The notes beneath the pieces were generated by a model. It worked only from the letters and a program-made list of their open reading frames with translations. It ran no database searches and was not told the DNA's origin. A program made the position numbers and the translations under genes. Of a DNA stretch of 42,371 nt, positions 32,237 to 40,184 are shown one piece after another; positions within the stretch are counted from its first letter, which is position 1; each line of letters starts with the position of its first letter. The DNA is taken from positions 1-42,371 of the IMG/VR virus record IMGVR_UViG_3300027865_000015, one strand, 5' to 3'. This DNA is from a virus.

Positions 32237-32983
32237 TTAGTTTCCATGCAACCTATTTGGTGGGGTGAAATTCCTAGTCCACATCGCCCTACCATTTACT
32301 ATCCTGAAATTTGAATACCACGCAAAATTCCCCTCCGCTGCGCCACCAATGTCCCACTCGCTAATTACTGGACACGATTTAATTGAGGTGAGATTTGCGA
32401 CCGAAACCCCATTCTTATATAAATCAAATCTGCCTTCGTGCCTAACTATAGCAACATGAGTCCATATATCAGCCACAAAATTAGCCGAATCCTCTACATT
32501 ATCCTGACCTCCACCTTCTCCCGTGGGCCATGCAAGACGAAAGGAAAGCTTGTTTCCATTGGTTATATAGAATTGAATGGTTCCATCTCCTGCACCAACA
32601 GGACTACCATAACCAACCCTATGCCAATTACTATCAACCGTATCTACGTTTATCCAGAAATCAATAGTAAAGTCGCCAGTGCCAAATTGAAAATCCGAAG
32701 GATCAGCGGTTCCCATTCGCAGATAGCTACCATTACCATTGATATAGATAGTATCATTACCGAAAAATTGCCTTAAGCCACTCCATGAGGCATTCCCGTT
32801 TACAGCAGGTGTATTTGCTAGTCCACCCCTGCTATCATCATTAAATGTAGTGCTGCTTCCAGTTATATACAACACGGTATCGTAAGTATTTCCTACGCCC
32901 GTATTGCCCTGTGTGACCATAGTAGTCCCAAAACAATTAAGCGACAATATCCCAATTAGTAAAAATATCCATATTTTTTTCAT
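32237..32983 (-). CDS. LamG-like protein with signal peptide, possible lipoprotein
   Basis: 248 residues. Leader MKKIWIFLLIGILSLNCFG has a cysteine after LSLN; the lipobox is atypical (Asn at -1), so either lipidation or plain cleavage after CFG is possible. The mature part is a LamG/concanavalin jelly-roll: FGTGDFTIDFWINVDTVDSNWHRVGYG, WTHVAIVRHEGRFDLYKNGVSV, FAWYSNFRIVNGRAMWTRNFTPPNRL. Probable sugar or surface binding. Similar in fold to the 23611-24681 protein. Confidence 0.65.
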   Translation of the reverse strand: MKKIWIFLLIGILSLNCFGTTMVTQGNTGVGNTYDTVLYITGSSTTFNDDSRGGLANTPAVNGNASWSGLRQFFGNDTIYINGNGSYLRMGTADPSDFQFGTGDFTIDFWINVDTVDSNWHRVGYGSPVGAGDGTIQFYITNGNKLSFRLAWPTGEGGGQDNVEDSANFVADIWTHVAIVRHEGRFDLYKNGVSVANLTSIKSCPVISEWDIGGAAEGNFAWYSNFRIVNGRAMWTRNFTPPNRLHGN

Positions 32984-32993
32984 GTTATTGCTC

Positions 32994-34061
32994 CTATGGA
33001 GTAGTCCATGTCCACTTAACCGTCATGTCACCACCATCGTTACCAGCCCCCGCAGCGTTACAGCTTACAGTCATCGCGTCACCATCCACTAGGTCTGGAT
33101 CACTAAATGTAGTAGTTGTCTTGAAATCACTAGTTGGTAAATTCATTGTAAGAGTAGCTACACCTGTACCGTTTACAGTTAGATCAATATTTGGCGAAGC
33201 CCCCCCACCACTATCGTGAGTCAAGAAAGAAGCCTCGAAACTACGCAGTGTACTATCACCACTACCGTGAACGTATAGTGTTAATGCGAATTTTTCTAAC
33301 ATATCCGGCTCAACGGTTCCCAATACATTTCCAGGTAAGACAAATTGTGCGCTATGAGTTACCGTGCCACCACCACTTGCGGCAGTTGTCATTTCAGTCC
33401 CATCACTAAATTTGTATGAATTTGCGGATACTGTTCCTGCAACATCTAGTTTATTTTGTGGATCATCAGTACCGATGCCTACATTCCCGTTATCCGTGAC
33501 AACCACCCTTTCTTTCCAGCCGCTTGCGTATGTGAAAATCACAACACCCTTCTGATGCGCCCTAAGTTGTATCCCTTCCGATCCATCACCACTAGCATCA
33601 CCCTTGTCATGATCGGTCGCAATATATGGATTTCCTGATGTAGACTTTATGCCGTTTGCCAATCGTATGGTCGTGTTATAAGTAATTGCTCCTGTATAAT
33701 TCGGAGTCACGTATCGAGTATCTGCATTCGCCGTGATAATCCCAATTGAGCTAATACCCGCGTATCGCAAGTCCGCGTTCGCCGTGATAATCCCAATTGA
33801 GCTAATACCCGCGTATCGCAAGTCTGCATTCGCCGTGATAATCCCAATTGAGCTAATACCCGCGTATCGCAAGTCTGCATTCGCCGTGATAATCCCAATT
33901 GAGCTAATACCCGCGTATCGCAAGTCTGCATTCGTAGTTGTCATCCCTCCTCCAACTTCGTCAACACCACCACTCATTGAATATCCATTATGATGTGCCT
34001 GTGTGAATGATGTAAATACCACAAGCAATGAGAATAGTAAGAATAATTTTATGTATTTCAT
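32994..34061 (-). CDS. Tail-fibre-like protein with signal peptide and 17-residue repeats
   Basis: 355 residues. Signal peptide ends SFTQA. Four copies of a 17-residue unit (NADLRYAGISSIGIITA) follow, then a part typical of trimeric fibres (NVGIGTDDPQNKLDVAGTVSANSYKFSDGTEMTTA), and a C-terminal beta domain. NADxRY repeats are common in phage fibre shafts. A signal peptide on such a protein is odd. RBS AAAGGAGAT. Confidence 0.7.
   Translation of the reverse strand: MKYIKLFLLFSLLVVFTSFTQAHHNGYSMSGGVDEVGGGMTTTNADLRYAGISSIGIITANADLRYAGISSIGIITANADLRYAGISSIGIITANADLRYAGISSIGIITANADTRYVTPNYTGAITYNTTIRLANGIKSTSGNPYIATDHDKGDASGDGSEGIQLRAHQKGVVIFTYASGWKERVVVTDNGNVGIGTDDPQNKLDVAGTVSANSYKFSDGTEMTTAASGGGTVTHSAQFVLPGNVLGTVEPDMLEKFALTLYVHGSGDSTLRSFEASFLTHDSGGGASPNIDLTVNGTGVATLTMNLPTSDFKTTTTFSDPDLVDGDAMTVSCNAAGAGNDGGDMTVKWTWTTP
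33724..33927 (-). repeat. 51-bp tandem repeat, 4 units
   Basis: Four nearly identical in-frame 51-bp units encoding the 17-residue fibre shaft repeats. Only one or two bases differ between units (GCATTC/GCGTTC, GTCT/GTCC). Copy number could vary and change fibre length. Confidence 0.95.
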
Positions 34062-34073
34062 TTATAATCTCCT

Positions 34074-34430
34074 TTACTTTGTATCTCTTGATACTTTGAT
34101 AATGATCGGAATATCGCCAGACGCAGACAAGAAATATGCTGTCCAGTATTTAGTCGTTGAATCCTGGTAAATATATGGCGTACTTAGTATCGTTTCTGCT
34201 GGTACTGGTATATCCCTTGCATCTGCCGTTCCCGTATTGGAATAATAAAATTTACCCTCCGAAACAATTGCTAAATATCCATGTACGTTCGATGTAACCC
34301 TTGTACCAGTTGTGGCATTTACTGTTATCTGTATTTCACCAACTTCTTTCATTCTTGGAAATGGACTAGCCGCGCATGCCATTCCAGCAATCATTAAAAC
34401 TAATATTAATCCGCTGAATATCTTCTTCAT
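34074..34430 (-). CDS. Small secreted protein, 118 aa
   Basis: Signal peptide MKKIFSGLILVLMIAGMACA. The mature 98 residues are beta-rich (EVGEIQITVNATTGTRVTSNVHGYLAIVSEGKFYYSNTGTADARDI). It is the first gene after the portal in the direction of transcription, where P22 has its scaffold. Function unknown. Confidence 0.6.
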   Translation of the reverse strand: MKKIFSGLILVLMIAGMACAASPFPRMKEVGEIQITVNATTGTRVTSNVHGYLAIVSEGKFYYSNTGTADARDIPVPAETILSTPYIYQDSTTKYWTAYFLSASGDIPIIIKVSRDTK

Positions 34431-34450
34431 TTTTTACTCCTTTTTATTTA

Positions 34451-36601
34451 TTAAACTTGCCCAGGTTGACCTGGTTGTTCTTGTCCTCCTCCCTGAGCTT
34501 CTTGTATATCCTTTATGTTAGCCAATGCAGTTTTTGTTATTTCTACTTGACCTGTCTTCTCTGATTCGGCTGCCGATGCTTCCTGTTGCTGTTGCATGGA
34601 TTGCAACCATTTGTCTTTCAGTTCTTGTGAAAGATCTAGTAATTCTATAATCAATACTGGCGGTACTGAGCCAGGTTGTCTTGAGTTCATTTCCAATAAT
34701 ATCGAAAGATCTGACATTCTCTTTGTTGGACTTGACTTGCTTTCATCAACAACGATATCATATTTTTCATTCTGTGCCAGATTCAACCTTGTTGCCAGTT
34801 CCTTTTTATCGTGTTCCTCTATTGGCTTACCGCCTATAATAACTGGGTCTTTCTTTGTGCTTAAACTATTTATTAATCTTAATATATCTTCTGGTTCCCT
34901 GACTACACGCAAGAGTGTTAAGTATTTCCTGGCAATATTCTTTTTTGCTGTAGAGAAATTATCGTATAAGTATTCGTTACCCATCAGGGATGCTAATTGT
35001 TTCCTCATGAAAACAAATCCCGTTTCGTTCGACTCCGATTGTCCGAGTAGCGCTGGTGATATATTTAGGTTTTCATTCATTTTCTGTGATGCAAACTGTT
35101 CGGCATTTACTAGTTCACTTGGAAATCTTACACCCTCTTGTTTCACTGGTGGCCTATCCGTATTCCTTATGTTTCCAACAAATCCTGGCTTTCCGCTATC
35201 TTTATTGAATTTCGCTTTATCCCTTGGAGTATCGAATGTTTGTGAATCCACAAACCAAATATACGAAGCCATCTTATTTAATATATCGCTAAATTGGCTA
35301 TGGCGTTTATTCACCTCTCGATTCATATCCTTGCCTTCTTCGACTTTACCCCAGAAACTATTTCGTCTCTTGTTTGCGTAGCAAGGTGTTATATCAAAAT
35401 CGTCTAGCAATGCATATCTTGTCTCAAGTACAATATCGCCAGCAAATGTCATAACTTTCATCTTTCTTGATTTTACCGTTTGTTCTTCAAATCCAAATAT
35501 GCTCTTAATACGTTCTCGATCTTTTTCTTTCAAATACTTACACACCTTTGCTGTCATATAAAAATCATCATTTGGGTTATACAAAATATCAACTGAATCA
35601 TATTCCCATTCTTGTAATTCCACTAATCTATATTCTTGTTTAGCTATATCAATAAAATCAGTGGTAATGCCAGATACCGCAGCCTCGCTATCAGGTGTTT
35701 CATAATTCTTGCCTGGTATAAGCTTGTCTGGACTGCCATCTTGTTGCCATTTAGCAAAATCTGCATCTATTTCTTCGGCCCTTTTCGGATGTAGTTGCTT
35801 GAGTTTAGCCAATGAATACCATTTATCCTTTAGCATATACTCCATGTCAGATGCGTCTATCTTGTTATGTGGGCCGTAACGAACGTTCTGCCAAGGGAAT
35901 TTTTCTAGTTTTATAACACCCTTTAAGTCGTCGAATGTATCTATGTAGATCCGCATGTTCCCGCGACCAGTTATACATTCATCTTCAAACGCAAATACCT
36001 CCTCCAGGTGTGCAACATCGCCACCTAGATCGTATTTTATACAGAAGCTATAAATCTCTGATACCCACTGATCGCCACCTTCTAGCGGCCTATATGTGAT
36101 GTCTGTCTTGTTGCGCCTGAAATATCCTGTCAATAAATCTATCTTTGATTTTAATTCCGGTAACGATAGGCAGGCACGTTTTTCCTTTATCAATTTGGCC
36201 TTTATTTCATCGTCCCACATATTCATCTCAAAGAAGTCTTCAGATTCAAAAGCTTTAACCCGTGATGCTTTTTCTATGTCATCAGCTATATGCCAAAGCT
36301 TCCTACCCCTTGTTGCCTTCTCAACCTCATCTTTTACCTTTTTCTTTTTGTTTTCTTCTAATTTTAAATCAGCAAATTCGTGTACGTGATCGTTTACATC
36401 CTCCATCTCCCAGTGCGCTGGTACCCCTTGTTCGATTATCTGCTGTGTTTCGGGGTCTATTTGTGGTTCCTGGTCTGGAACATAAATTAAACCGTGCTTG
36501 TGCTTCCCGTCTGTCGACGTGGTGCCTACTCCGTCATCACGCAAGTACATGATGTGGTCATGCTTCCCCTGCTTCTTTGCCATCATTATTTTGTTTTCCA
36601 C
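34451..36601 (-). CDS. P22-like portal protein
   Basis: 716 residues, the size of P22 portal (about 725). The core shows LPELKSKIDLLTGYFRRNKTDI, VFAFEDECITGRGNMRIYID, FPWQNVRYGPHN, KRRNSFWGKVEEGKDMNREVNKRHSQ, and a Gln-rich end. The first 80 residues hold HDH, HKH and HVH clusters absent from classic portals. It forms the 12-part DNA entry ring, partner of the terminase encoded just upstream. GTG start behind AAAGG; two ATGs lie five codons in. Confidence 0.8.
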   Translation of the reverse strand: MENKIMMAKKQGKHDHIMYLRDDGVGTTSTDGKHKHGLIYVPDQEPQIDPETQQIIEQGVPAHWEMEDVNDHVHEFADLKLEENKKKKVKDEVEKATRGRKLWHIADDIEKASRVKAFESEDFFEMNMWDDEIKAKLIKEKRACLSLPELKSKIDLLTGYFRRNKTDITYRPLEGGDQWVSEIYSFCIKYDLGGDVAHLEEVFAFEDECITGRGNMRIYIDTFDDLKGVIKLEKFPWQNVRYGPHNKIDASDMEYMLKDKWYSLAKLKQLHPKRAEEIDADFAKWQQDGSPDKLIPGKNYETPDSEAAVSGITTDFIDIAKQEYRLVELQEWEYDSVDILYNPNDDFYMTAKVCKYLKEKDRERIKSIFGFEEQTVKSRKMKVMTFAGDIVLETRYALLDDFDITPCYANKRRNSFWGKVEEGKDMNREVNKRHSQFSDILNKMASYIWFVDSQTFDTPRDKAKFNKDSGKPGFVGNIRNTDRPPVKQEGVRFPSELVNAEQFASQKMNENLNISPALLGQSESNETGFVFMRKQLASLMGNEYLYDNFSTAKKNIARKYLTLLRVVREPEDILRLINSLSTKKDPVIIGGKPIEEHDKKELATRLNLAQNEKYDIVVDESKSSPTKRMSDLSILLEMNSRQPGSVPPVLIIELLDLSQELKDKWLQSMQQQQEASAAESEKTGQVEITKTALANIKDIQEAQGGGQEQPGQPGQV

Positions 36602-36620
36602 AGTTTAGACCTTTCGTATT

Positions 36621-38231
36621 TTATACTGCCATCCAGCTATTCGGGCCATTGGTTGCATTCTCAAGGAATAGATCGTCATCGCCATATTCCTCATCGTAGG
36701 GACACGCCTTCGCCTTTCGGTTGGTTGCATGTGTGATATCGTCTGTTAAATATGTCTGTACCAGCGCATCAGCCTTGTTTGGTGATGTTAGTCCGTGTGC
36801 CTTCATCTTGCGCTTACTCCAGAGCTTTATCTTTCCGTCATCTCTGTCTTCTAATTTTAATGACGATAGTTCTGCGATTAGCCCATCGTCATTTGGTATT
36901 GATATATCGCCACATTCGAAAACTGTTCTTAATTTCCAGTATAGCTCCTCGCGTAATCTATCGAAACGTTTATCGTCTATTGATGCTTTCTCGCCTACGT
37001 TTACGCTCCAGATAATTATTTGATCTAACCAGCGCCTTACTAGGTTGTACACACCATTGCCTATCTGGTTGCCATCAATAAGAACTATGTCTGGTAGACC
37101 CGATTTCCTTGTTGATAGATCACCGCAGTATTTAGCTACCCATTTTGCTATAACAACCGTATCTGCGCTATCTTTTACCTGGATATCTATTACCTTGTTT
37201 CCCCATCGTGTTACTATTGCCGATAGGTCTATACCGCCACCTATGTCAACTCCAACCTTCAGTGGATCTTTGTCCGTGGTTTCAATATCCCTGTCTACTG
37301 CATTCATGATCCATTCCCAGGGGATGAGCGTATCTGGATTTACCCTTGGGAACTCGCCTTGAACCCAGATCCTATATGCGTCCGTGTCGGTTCCCCTAAA
37401 CTCTATAGCCGCTGCCTCTAGGTAGTCTGCTGGGTAAAGTTCAGGAACCTCCTCTGCGTTCCAATGAAATGTTTCCCAAAGTTTCGTTATGTCTGGATCT
37501 AGGTGCGTCCTAGCCGCGTAGCCAGTGGTTCTCACTGGATTGAATATGATTATAGCTAAGTTGCATTCGCCTGTTAATGTTCCTGTTATCGGAGTGAAAA
37601 CTGGATCTGGTACTGAGCTGGCTTCGTCAACTACTAGCATCTGGTACGGATTATGGCGACCGGAAAGCGTTTCTGCCTGGTCATCGCTACTTGCCTTGGC
37701 GTTACATGTTCTTGCAACCATCCACCATTCGGAACCTTCCTTGGAGCCATCAGAACTGGTGCCTTTAACATAAATCTTCTCTGCGTTCCATTCCCACATC
37801 TGGGAAAGTAATCCGCTATATTCTGCTGTGCCATCGCCTAAGTCTTCGTTGCTTCTGCGTAACCAGACAGCGATTTCGCGCCATAATACGTCTTTTAGTT
37901 GGTCTTTTGTGTTTGCTGTAGCTAGGATTGAGGAGTATTGGAAACAGGTGCCAAACCAGAGCATTGCCATAACACACCACGTATCTTTTCCGCAACCCCT
38001 GCCTGCACGGATTGAAATACCCTTTTTTAATACTAGCTTGCGTTCGCTCGGCGAGAGTTTGTGTCCACGAAATGACTTGCATTTCACCCTCGCCAGATTG
38101 CCTAGAGCATCTAGGGCTTCTTTTTGCTGCCTAGTCGGCGTGATTCCAATAGCCTCTACAGCGAACTTGTAGGGGTCATATTGCCATGTGTATATTAAGT
38201 CTTCTAGTTCTTTTTCTTGGTCTACTGGCAC
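36621..38231 (-). CDS. terL: Terminase large subunit
   Basis: 536 residues. ATPase: GRGCGKDT at 77-84 (Walker A) and LVVDEAS at 199-205 (Walker B). Nuclease: VGVDIGGGIDLSAIV at 326-340 with D329, and a later acidic site before the C-terminal ADALVQTYL. It cuts and packages DNA through the portal. The small subunit is not clearly identified; the 38243-38503 gene is in the usual place but does not look like one. Confidence 0.9.
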   Translation of the reverse strand: MPVDQEKELEDLIYTWQYDPYKFAVEAIGITPTRQQKEALDALGNLARVKCKSFRGHKLSPSERKLVLKKGISIRAGRGCGKDTWCVMAMLWFGTCFQYSSILATANTKDQLKDVLWREIAVWLRRSNEDLGDGTAEYSGLLSQMWEWNAEKIYVKGTSSDGSKEGSEWWMVARTCNAKASSDDQAETLSGRHNPYQMLVVDEASSVPDPVFTPITGTLTGECNLAIIIFNPVRTTGYAARTHLDPDITKLWETFHWNAEEVPELYPADYLEAAAIEFRGTDTDAYRIWVQGEFPRVNPDTLIPWEWIMNAVDRDIETTDKDPLKVGVDIGGGIDLSAIVTRWGNKVIDIQVKDSADTVVIAKWVAKYCGDLSTRKSGLPDIVLIDGNQIGNGVYNLVRRWLDQIIIWSVNVGEKASIDDKRFDRLREELYWKLRTVFECGDISIPNDDGLIAELSSLKLEDRDDGKIKLWSKRKMKAHGLTSPNKADALVQTYLTDDITHATNRKAKACPYDEEYGDDDLFLENATNGPNSWMAV

Positions 38232-38242
38232 GTTGTTATCTC

Positions 38243-38503
38243 CTACGATATCGAATATTGAAATGTGTATACAGTATCGCCTATATCCATTTGATAAATC
38301 ATGTACGTTGGCTTTCCGTACTTTAACGGGCCGGATGCCTCTATCCCCTCGAAATAATCCTCGCCCTTTACCGCTACTTCCTGTGTGGCACTGTCTTCAA
38401 TGAACTTTTCGGATTCCTTCTTCAGTTCCTTCGCGCTTTTGAACAGCTCCTGAAAGTTGCTCAATAAATCCTTGAACCCGTCACTCTGTTTTTCGTTTCC
38501 CAT
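38243..38503 (-). CDS. Hypothetical protein before terL
   Basis: 86 residues from an ATG behind AGGAG. Helical charged N-terminal half (FKDLLSNFQELFKSAKELKKESEKFI) and a beta-like C-terminal half (PTYMIYQMDIGDTVYTFQYS). It has the place of a small terminase subunit but no helix-turn-helix is apparent. First protein gene of the late arm. Confidence 0.6.
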   Translation of the reverse strand: MGNEKQSDGFKDLLSNFQELFKSAKELKKESEKFIEDSATQEVAVKGEDYFEGIEASGPLKYGKPTYMIYQMDIGDTVYTFQYSIS

Positions 38504-38524
38504 CACTGATCAGCTCCTGTCTTT

Positions 38525-38599
38525 TGGCTGGCACGGCAGGACTCGAACCTGCATTTGTCCGGTTAACAGCCGGAAGCATTACCATTATGCTACACGCCA
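38525..38599 (-). tRNA. tRNA-Asn (GTT anticodon)
   Basis: All arms can be folded by eye: acceptor TGGCGTG/CGTGCCA (7 bp with G-T pairs), D arm GCATAATGGTAATGC, anticodon arm TCCGG-CTGTTAA-CCGGA with GTT, T arm GCAGG-TTCGAGT-CCTGC, discriminator G and an encoded CCA. It is transcribed at the start of the late arm, just before the small gene and terL. Confidence 0.92.
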
Positions 38600-39059
38600 A
38601 TTAACTAACTAGGGTTTTCTACCCCCTCGTTAATTAATATACCACAAAAGTATACCAAAACCTAACTAAAATATATGGTTAATGGAAAATAGTTTACAAA
38701 TTTGTCAGAAAATATTCTGGGAAATTTCAGAAAAAAAGATAATCAGTTTTCTCAAAATATAGTCTATTAAAATGGCTAGTATATTATAACTCTATTGTGT
38801 AGTGGGAGAATGTAGTAGAGACCCCCCCATGGGGTGTGGTGTAGTAAGTAAATGTGCTGAGTGGCGGCAGGAATGCGTTTATAACGCCATCGATAGGCAT
38901 AGCCATAGTTAGGTATCAAAAATACATCCGTGGTCGAGCTTATGCAGCTAGCTTCGATGAAATAATCCATACAGGCGATTCTAGCATGTGGTCTATGACC
39001 CATGTTCACACACTCAACATAATCACACTAGTAACATATGGATGATAGTATACTAAATA

Positions 39060-39370
39060 CTTATTATCTTATTTAATTTAATACATAACTGTCTAATATA
39101 CTTATATTATTATTATCTATTATTAAGAATATTATAGACTATACTTATTATCATAGTATTTTATACAGTATAGATTATATTAGTTATATTAGTTACTTAA
39201 TAGATATATTATACAGTATATTATACTTATACTTAATAATATACCTATATACTAATTAATATATTATATCATAGTTTATTATATATACTTAATATTATAT
39301 TATATTAATATACATAGTAATATATATATTATATTATATTATATATTATACTAATATAATCTATATATTA
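39060..39370. other. Extreme AT-rich block, candidate origin unwinding region
   Basis: About 310 bp made almost only of A and T, with many short TATA, ATTA and TATACAGTATA-type motifs and many stop codons in all frames. Its G and C content is far below the rest of the genome. Such a block next to repeated boxes is typical of DNA unwinding elements, but could also be a packing or bending site. Confidence 0.6.
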
Positions 39371-39485
39371 CTGTGCGCCGGATTTGTTTTCTATTTTCGG
39401 CTATTTTCGCATTACAATACGCCGTGCTGTTCATATTTATACAGGGTTACTGTTCATTATTGCACAGCCTCGCATTCGGTTCGTG

Positions 39486-39552
39486 ATCGATAGATTATCA
39501 GGCGATAGTGGTTGTAGAATCGATAGATACTCCAAAATAATCGATAGATACT
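39486..39552 (+). repeat. CGATAG iteron-like boxes
   Basis: CGATAG occurs at 39488, 39503, 39521 and 39542, in the same orientation. The longer form AATCGATAGATACT is exact at 39518-39531 and 39539-39552 (21-bp step, two helical turns), and near-exact at 39485. Regular spacing beside an AT-rich block is typical of initiator-binding iterons. Confidence 0.6.
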
Positions 39553-39570
39553 GTATAATAATTATACAGT
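39550..39570. promoter_or_regulatory. Palindromic operator/promoter-like site 1
   Basis: Arms ACTGTATAAT and ATTATACAGT with a single central A are perfectly symmetrical. Each arm contains TATAAT, so the site could act as a -10 box on both strands and as a repressor site. It overlaps the last CGATAG box. Confidence 0.55.
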
Positions 39571-39797
39571 CTAGCATCAGCAACATGGTATTAAAATACA
39601 CTCATAGGTGTATAATATTACACATAAAATAGTAAATATTGTTCATTGAAATGCAAACAATCTACGGAACATCTACAAAACAAAATGCTAATTTTGCAAA
39701 TAACTGATTCATTTTGATCATTTTTTGTTCATATTTATACAATTGCTCTACTAAGCGGAAACATTGGCCTGTAGCGATTCGCATATCAACATTCAAC

Positions 39798-39870
39798 CTA
39801 TCATTGGCCTTGAGTGTGTATAATATTATACAGCAACGTACCAGTGGTTTATAGGTACGTTCAATGATAG
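39798..39870. promoter_or_regulatory. Nested inverted repeats before the early genes
   Basis: Outer arms CTATCATTG (39798-39806) and CAATGATAG (39862-39870) are exact complements. Inside them lie the TATAAT palindrome (39817-39832) and a hairpin AACGTACC (39835-39842) / GGTACGTT (39854-39861). The inner and outer 3' arms touch. It could be a cruciform, or a structured leader of the early transcript. Confidence 0.6.
39817..39832. promoter_or_regulatory. Palindromic operator/promoter-like site 2
   Basis: TGTATAATATTATACA is a perfect 16-bp palindrome with TATAAT on both strands, nearly the same as site 1. It is the best -10 candidate for the early arm, about 110 bases before the first gene. 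A clear -35 box is not seen. A third, imperfect version (GTGTATAATATTACAC) lies near 39609. Confidence 0.55.
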
Positions 39871-39932
39871 CTTAATTCCTTGTATTGGCATAGATATTGT
39901 ATTATGTTAAGCAGAAACGGAGGCGATTAAAA

Positions 39933-40076
39933 ATGACAAGACAAGAATTAATAAATGAAGCATACGACGAAATGGAGAGGAACGCTGATAGGGACAACGG
40001 AACACATATAGACGAGATAAAGGACTATGTGCTAGACTGGTTCCAAATGATAGATTTGAGTGGTTGCTATGAGTAA
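39933..40076 (+). CDS. First early protein, 47 aa
   Basis: ATG behind CGGAGGCG. A small acidic protein (MTRQELINEAYDEMERNAD, HIDEIKDYVLDWFQMIDL), helical. As the first gene after the control region, it may act at once on the host or on phage expression. No family recognised. It overlaps the next gene by eight bases. Confidence 0.65.
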   Translation: MTRQELINEAYDEMERNADRDNGTHIDEIKDYVLDWFQMIDLSGCYE

Positions 40077-40182
40077 GTGTCCAGTGTGTAAACGTAAGGT
40101 TGATTACAGGATATTGTATGGAATGTGTGCAAAGTGTTATGCTAGAGCACTTGATAACATGCGAATAAATGGAGGTAAATAA
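40069..40182 (+). CDS. Tiny zinc ribbon, 37 aa
   Basis: CPVCKRKV near the start and CAKCYARAL 18 residues later form a minimal zinc-binding site. Start overlaps the previous gene. Function unknown. Confidence 0.6.
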   Translation: MSKCPVCKRKVDYRILYGMCAKCYARALDNMRINGGK

Positions 40183-40184
40183 TT

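Larger units (their letters stand above)
39428..39741 (+). repeat. Direct repeat pair TGTTCATATTTATACA
   Basis: Two exact 16-bp copies at 39428-39443 and 39726-39741. Shorter TGTTCAT matches occur at 39451 and 39640. All lie in the control region, so they are candidate binding sites for a phage or host protein. The ATACA end is shared with the palindromes nearby. Confidence 0.6.
38640..39932. other. Divergent control region, no convincing gene
   Basis: About 1.3 kb between the tRNA/late arm and the early arm. It holds no gene I can support. From left to right: an AT-rich stretch, a C7/G4 run near 38822-38835, a moderately GC stretch to about 39040, a very AT-rich block, CGATAG boxes, palindromes around TATAAT, and nested inverted repeats just before the first early gene. 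Both arms must be promoted from here. Candidate replication origin and switch region. Confidence 0.7.

Noticed and set aside
38525-38599. tRNA gene as an integration (att) site
   Set aside because: No integrase and no repeat of the tRNA end elsewhere in the window were noticed; the tRNA is complete with CCA and part of the late arm.
38854-39045. 63-codon frame in the control region
   Set aside because: No convincing start or ribosome site and no recognisable protein pattern.
39384-39632. 82-codon frame in the control region
   Set aside because: It has no ribosome site, an odd Ile/Arg-rich composition, and overlaps repeats and palindromes that explain the sequence better.
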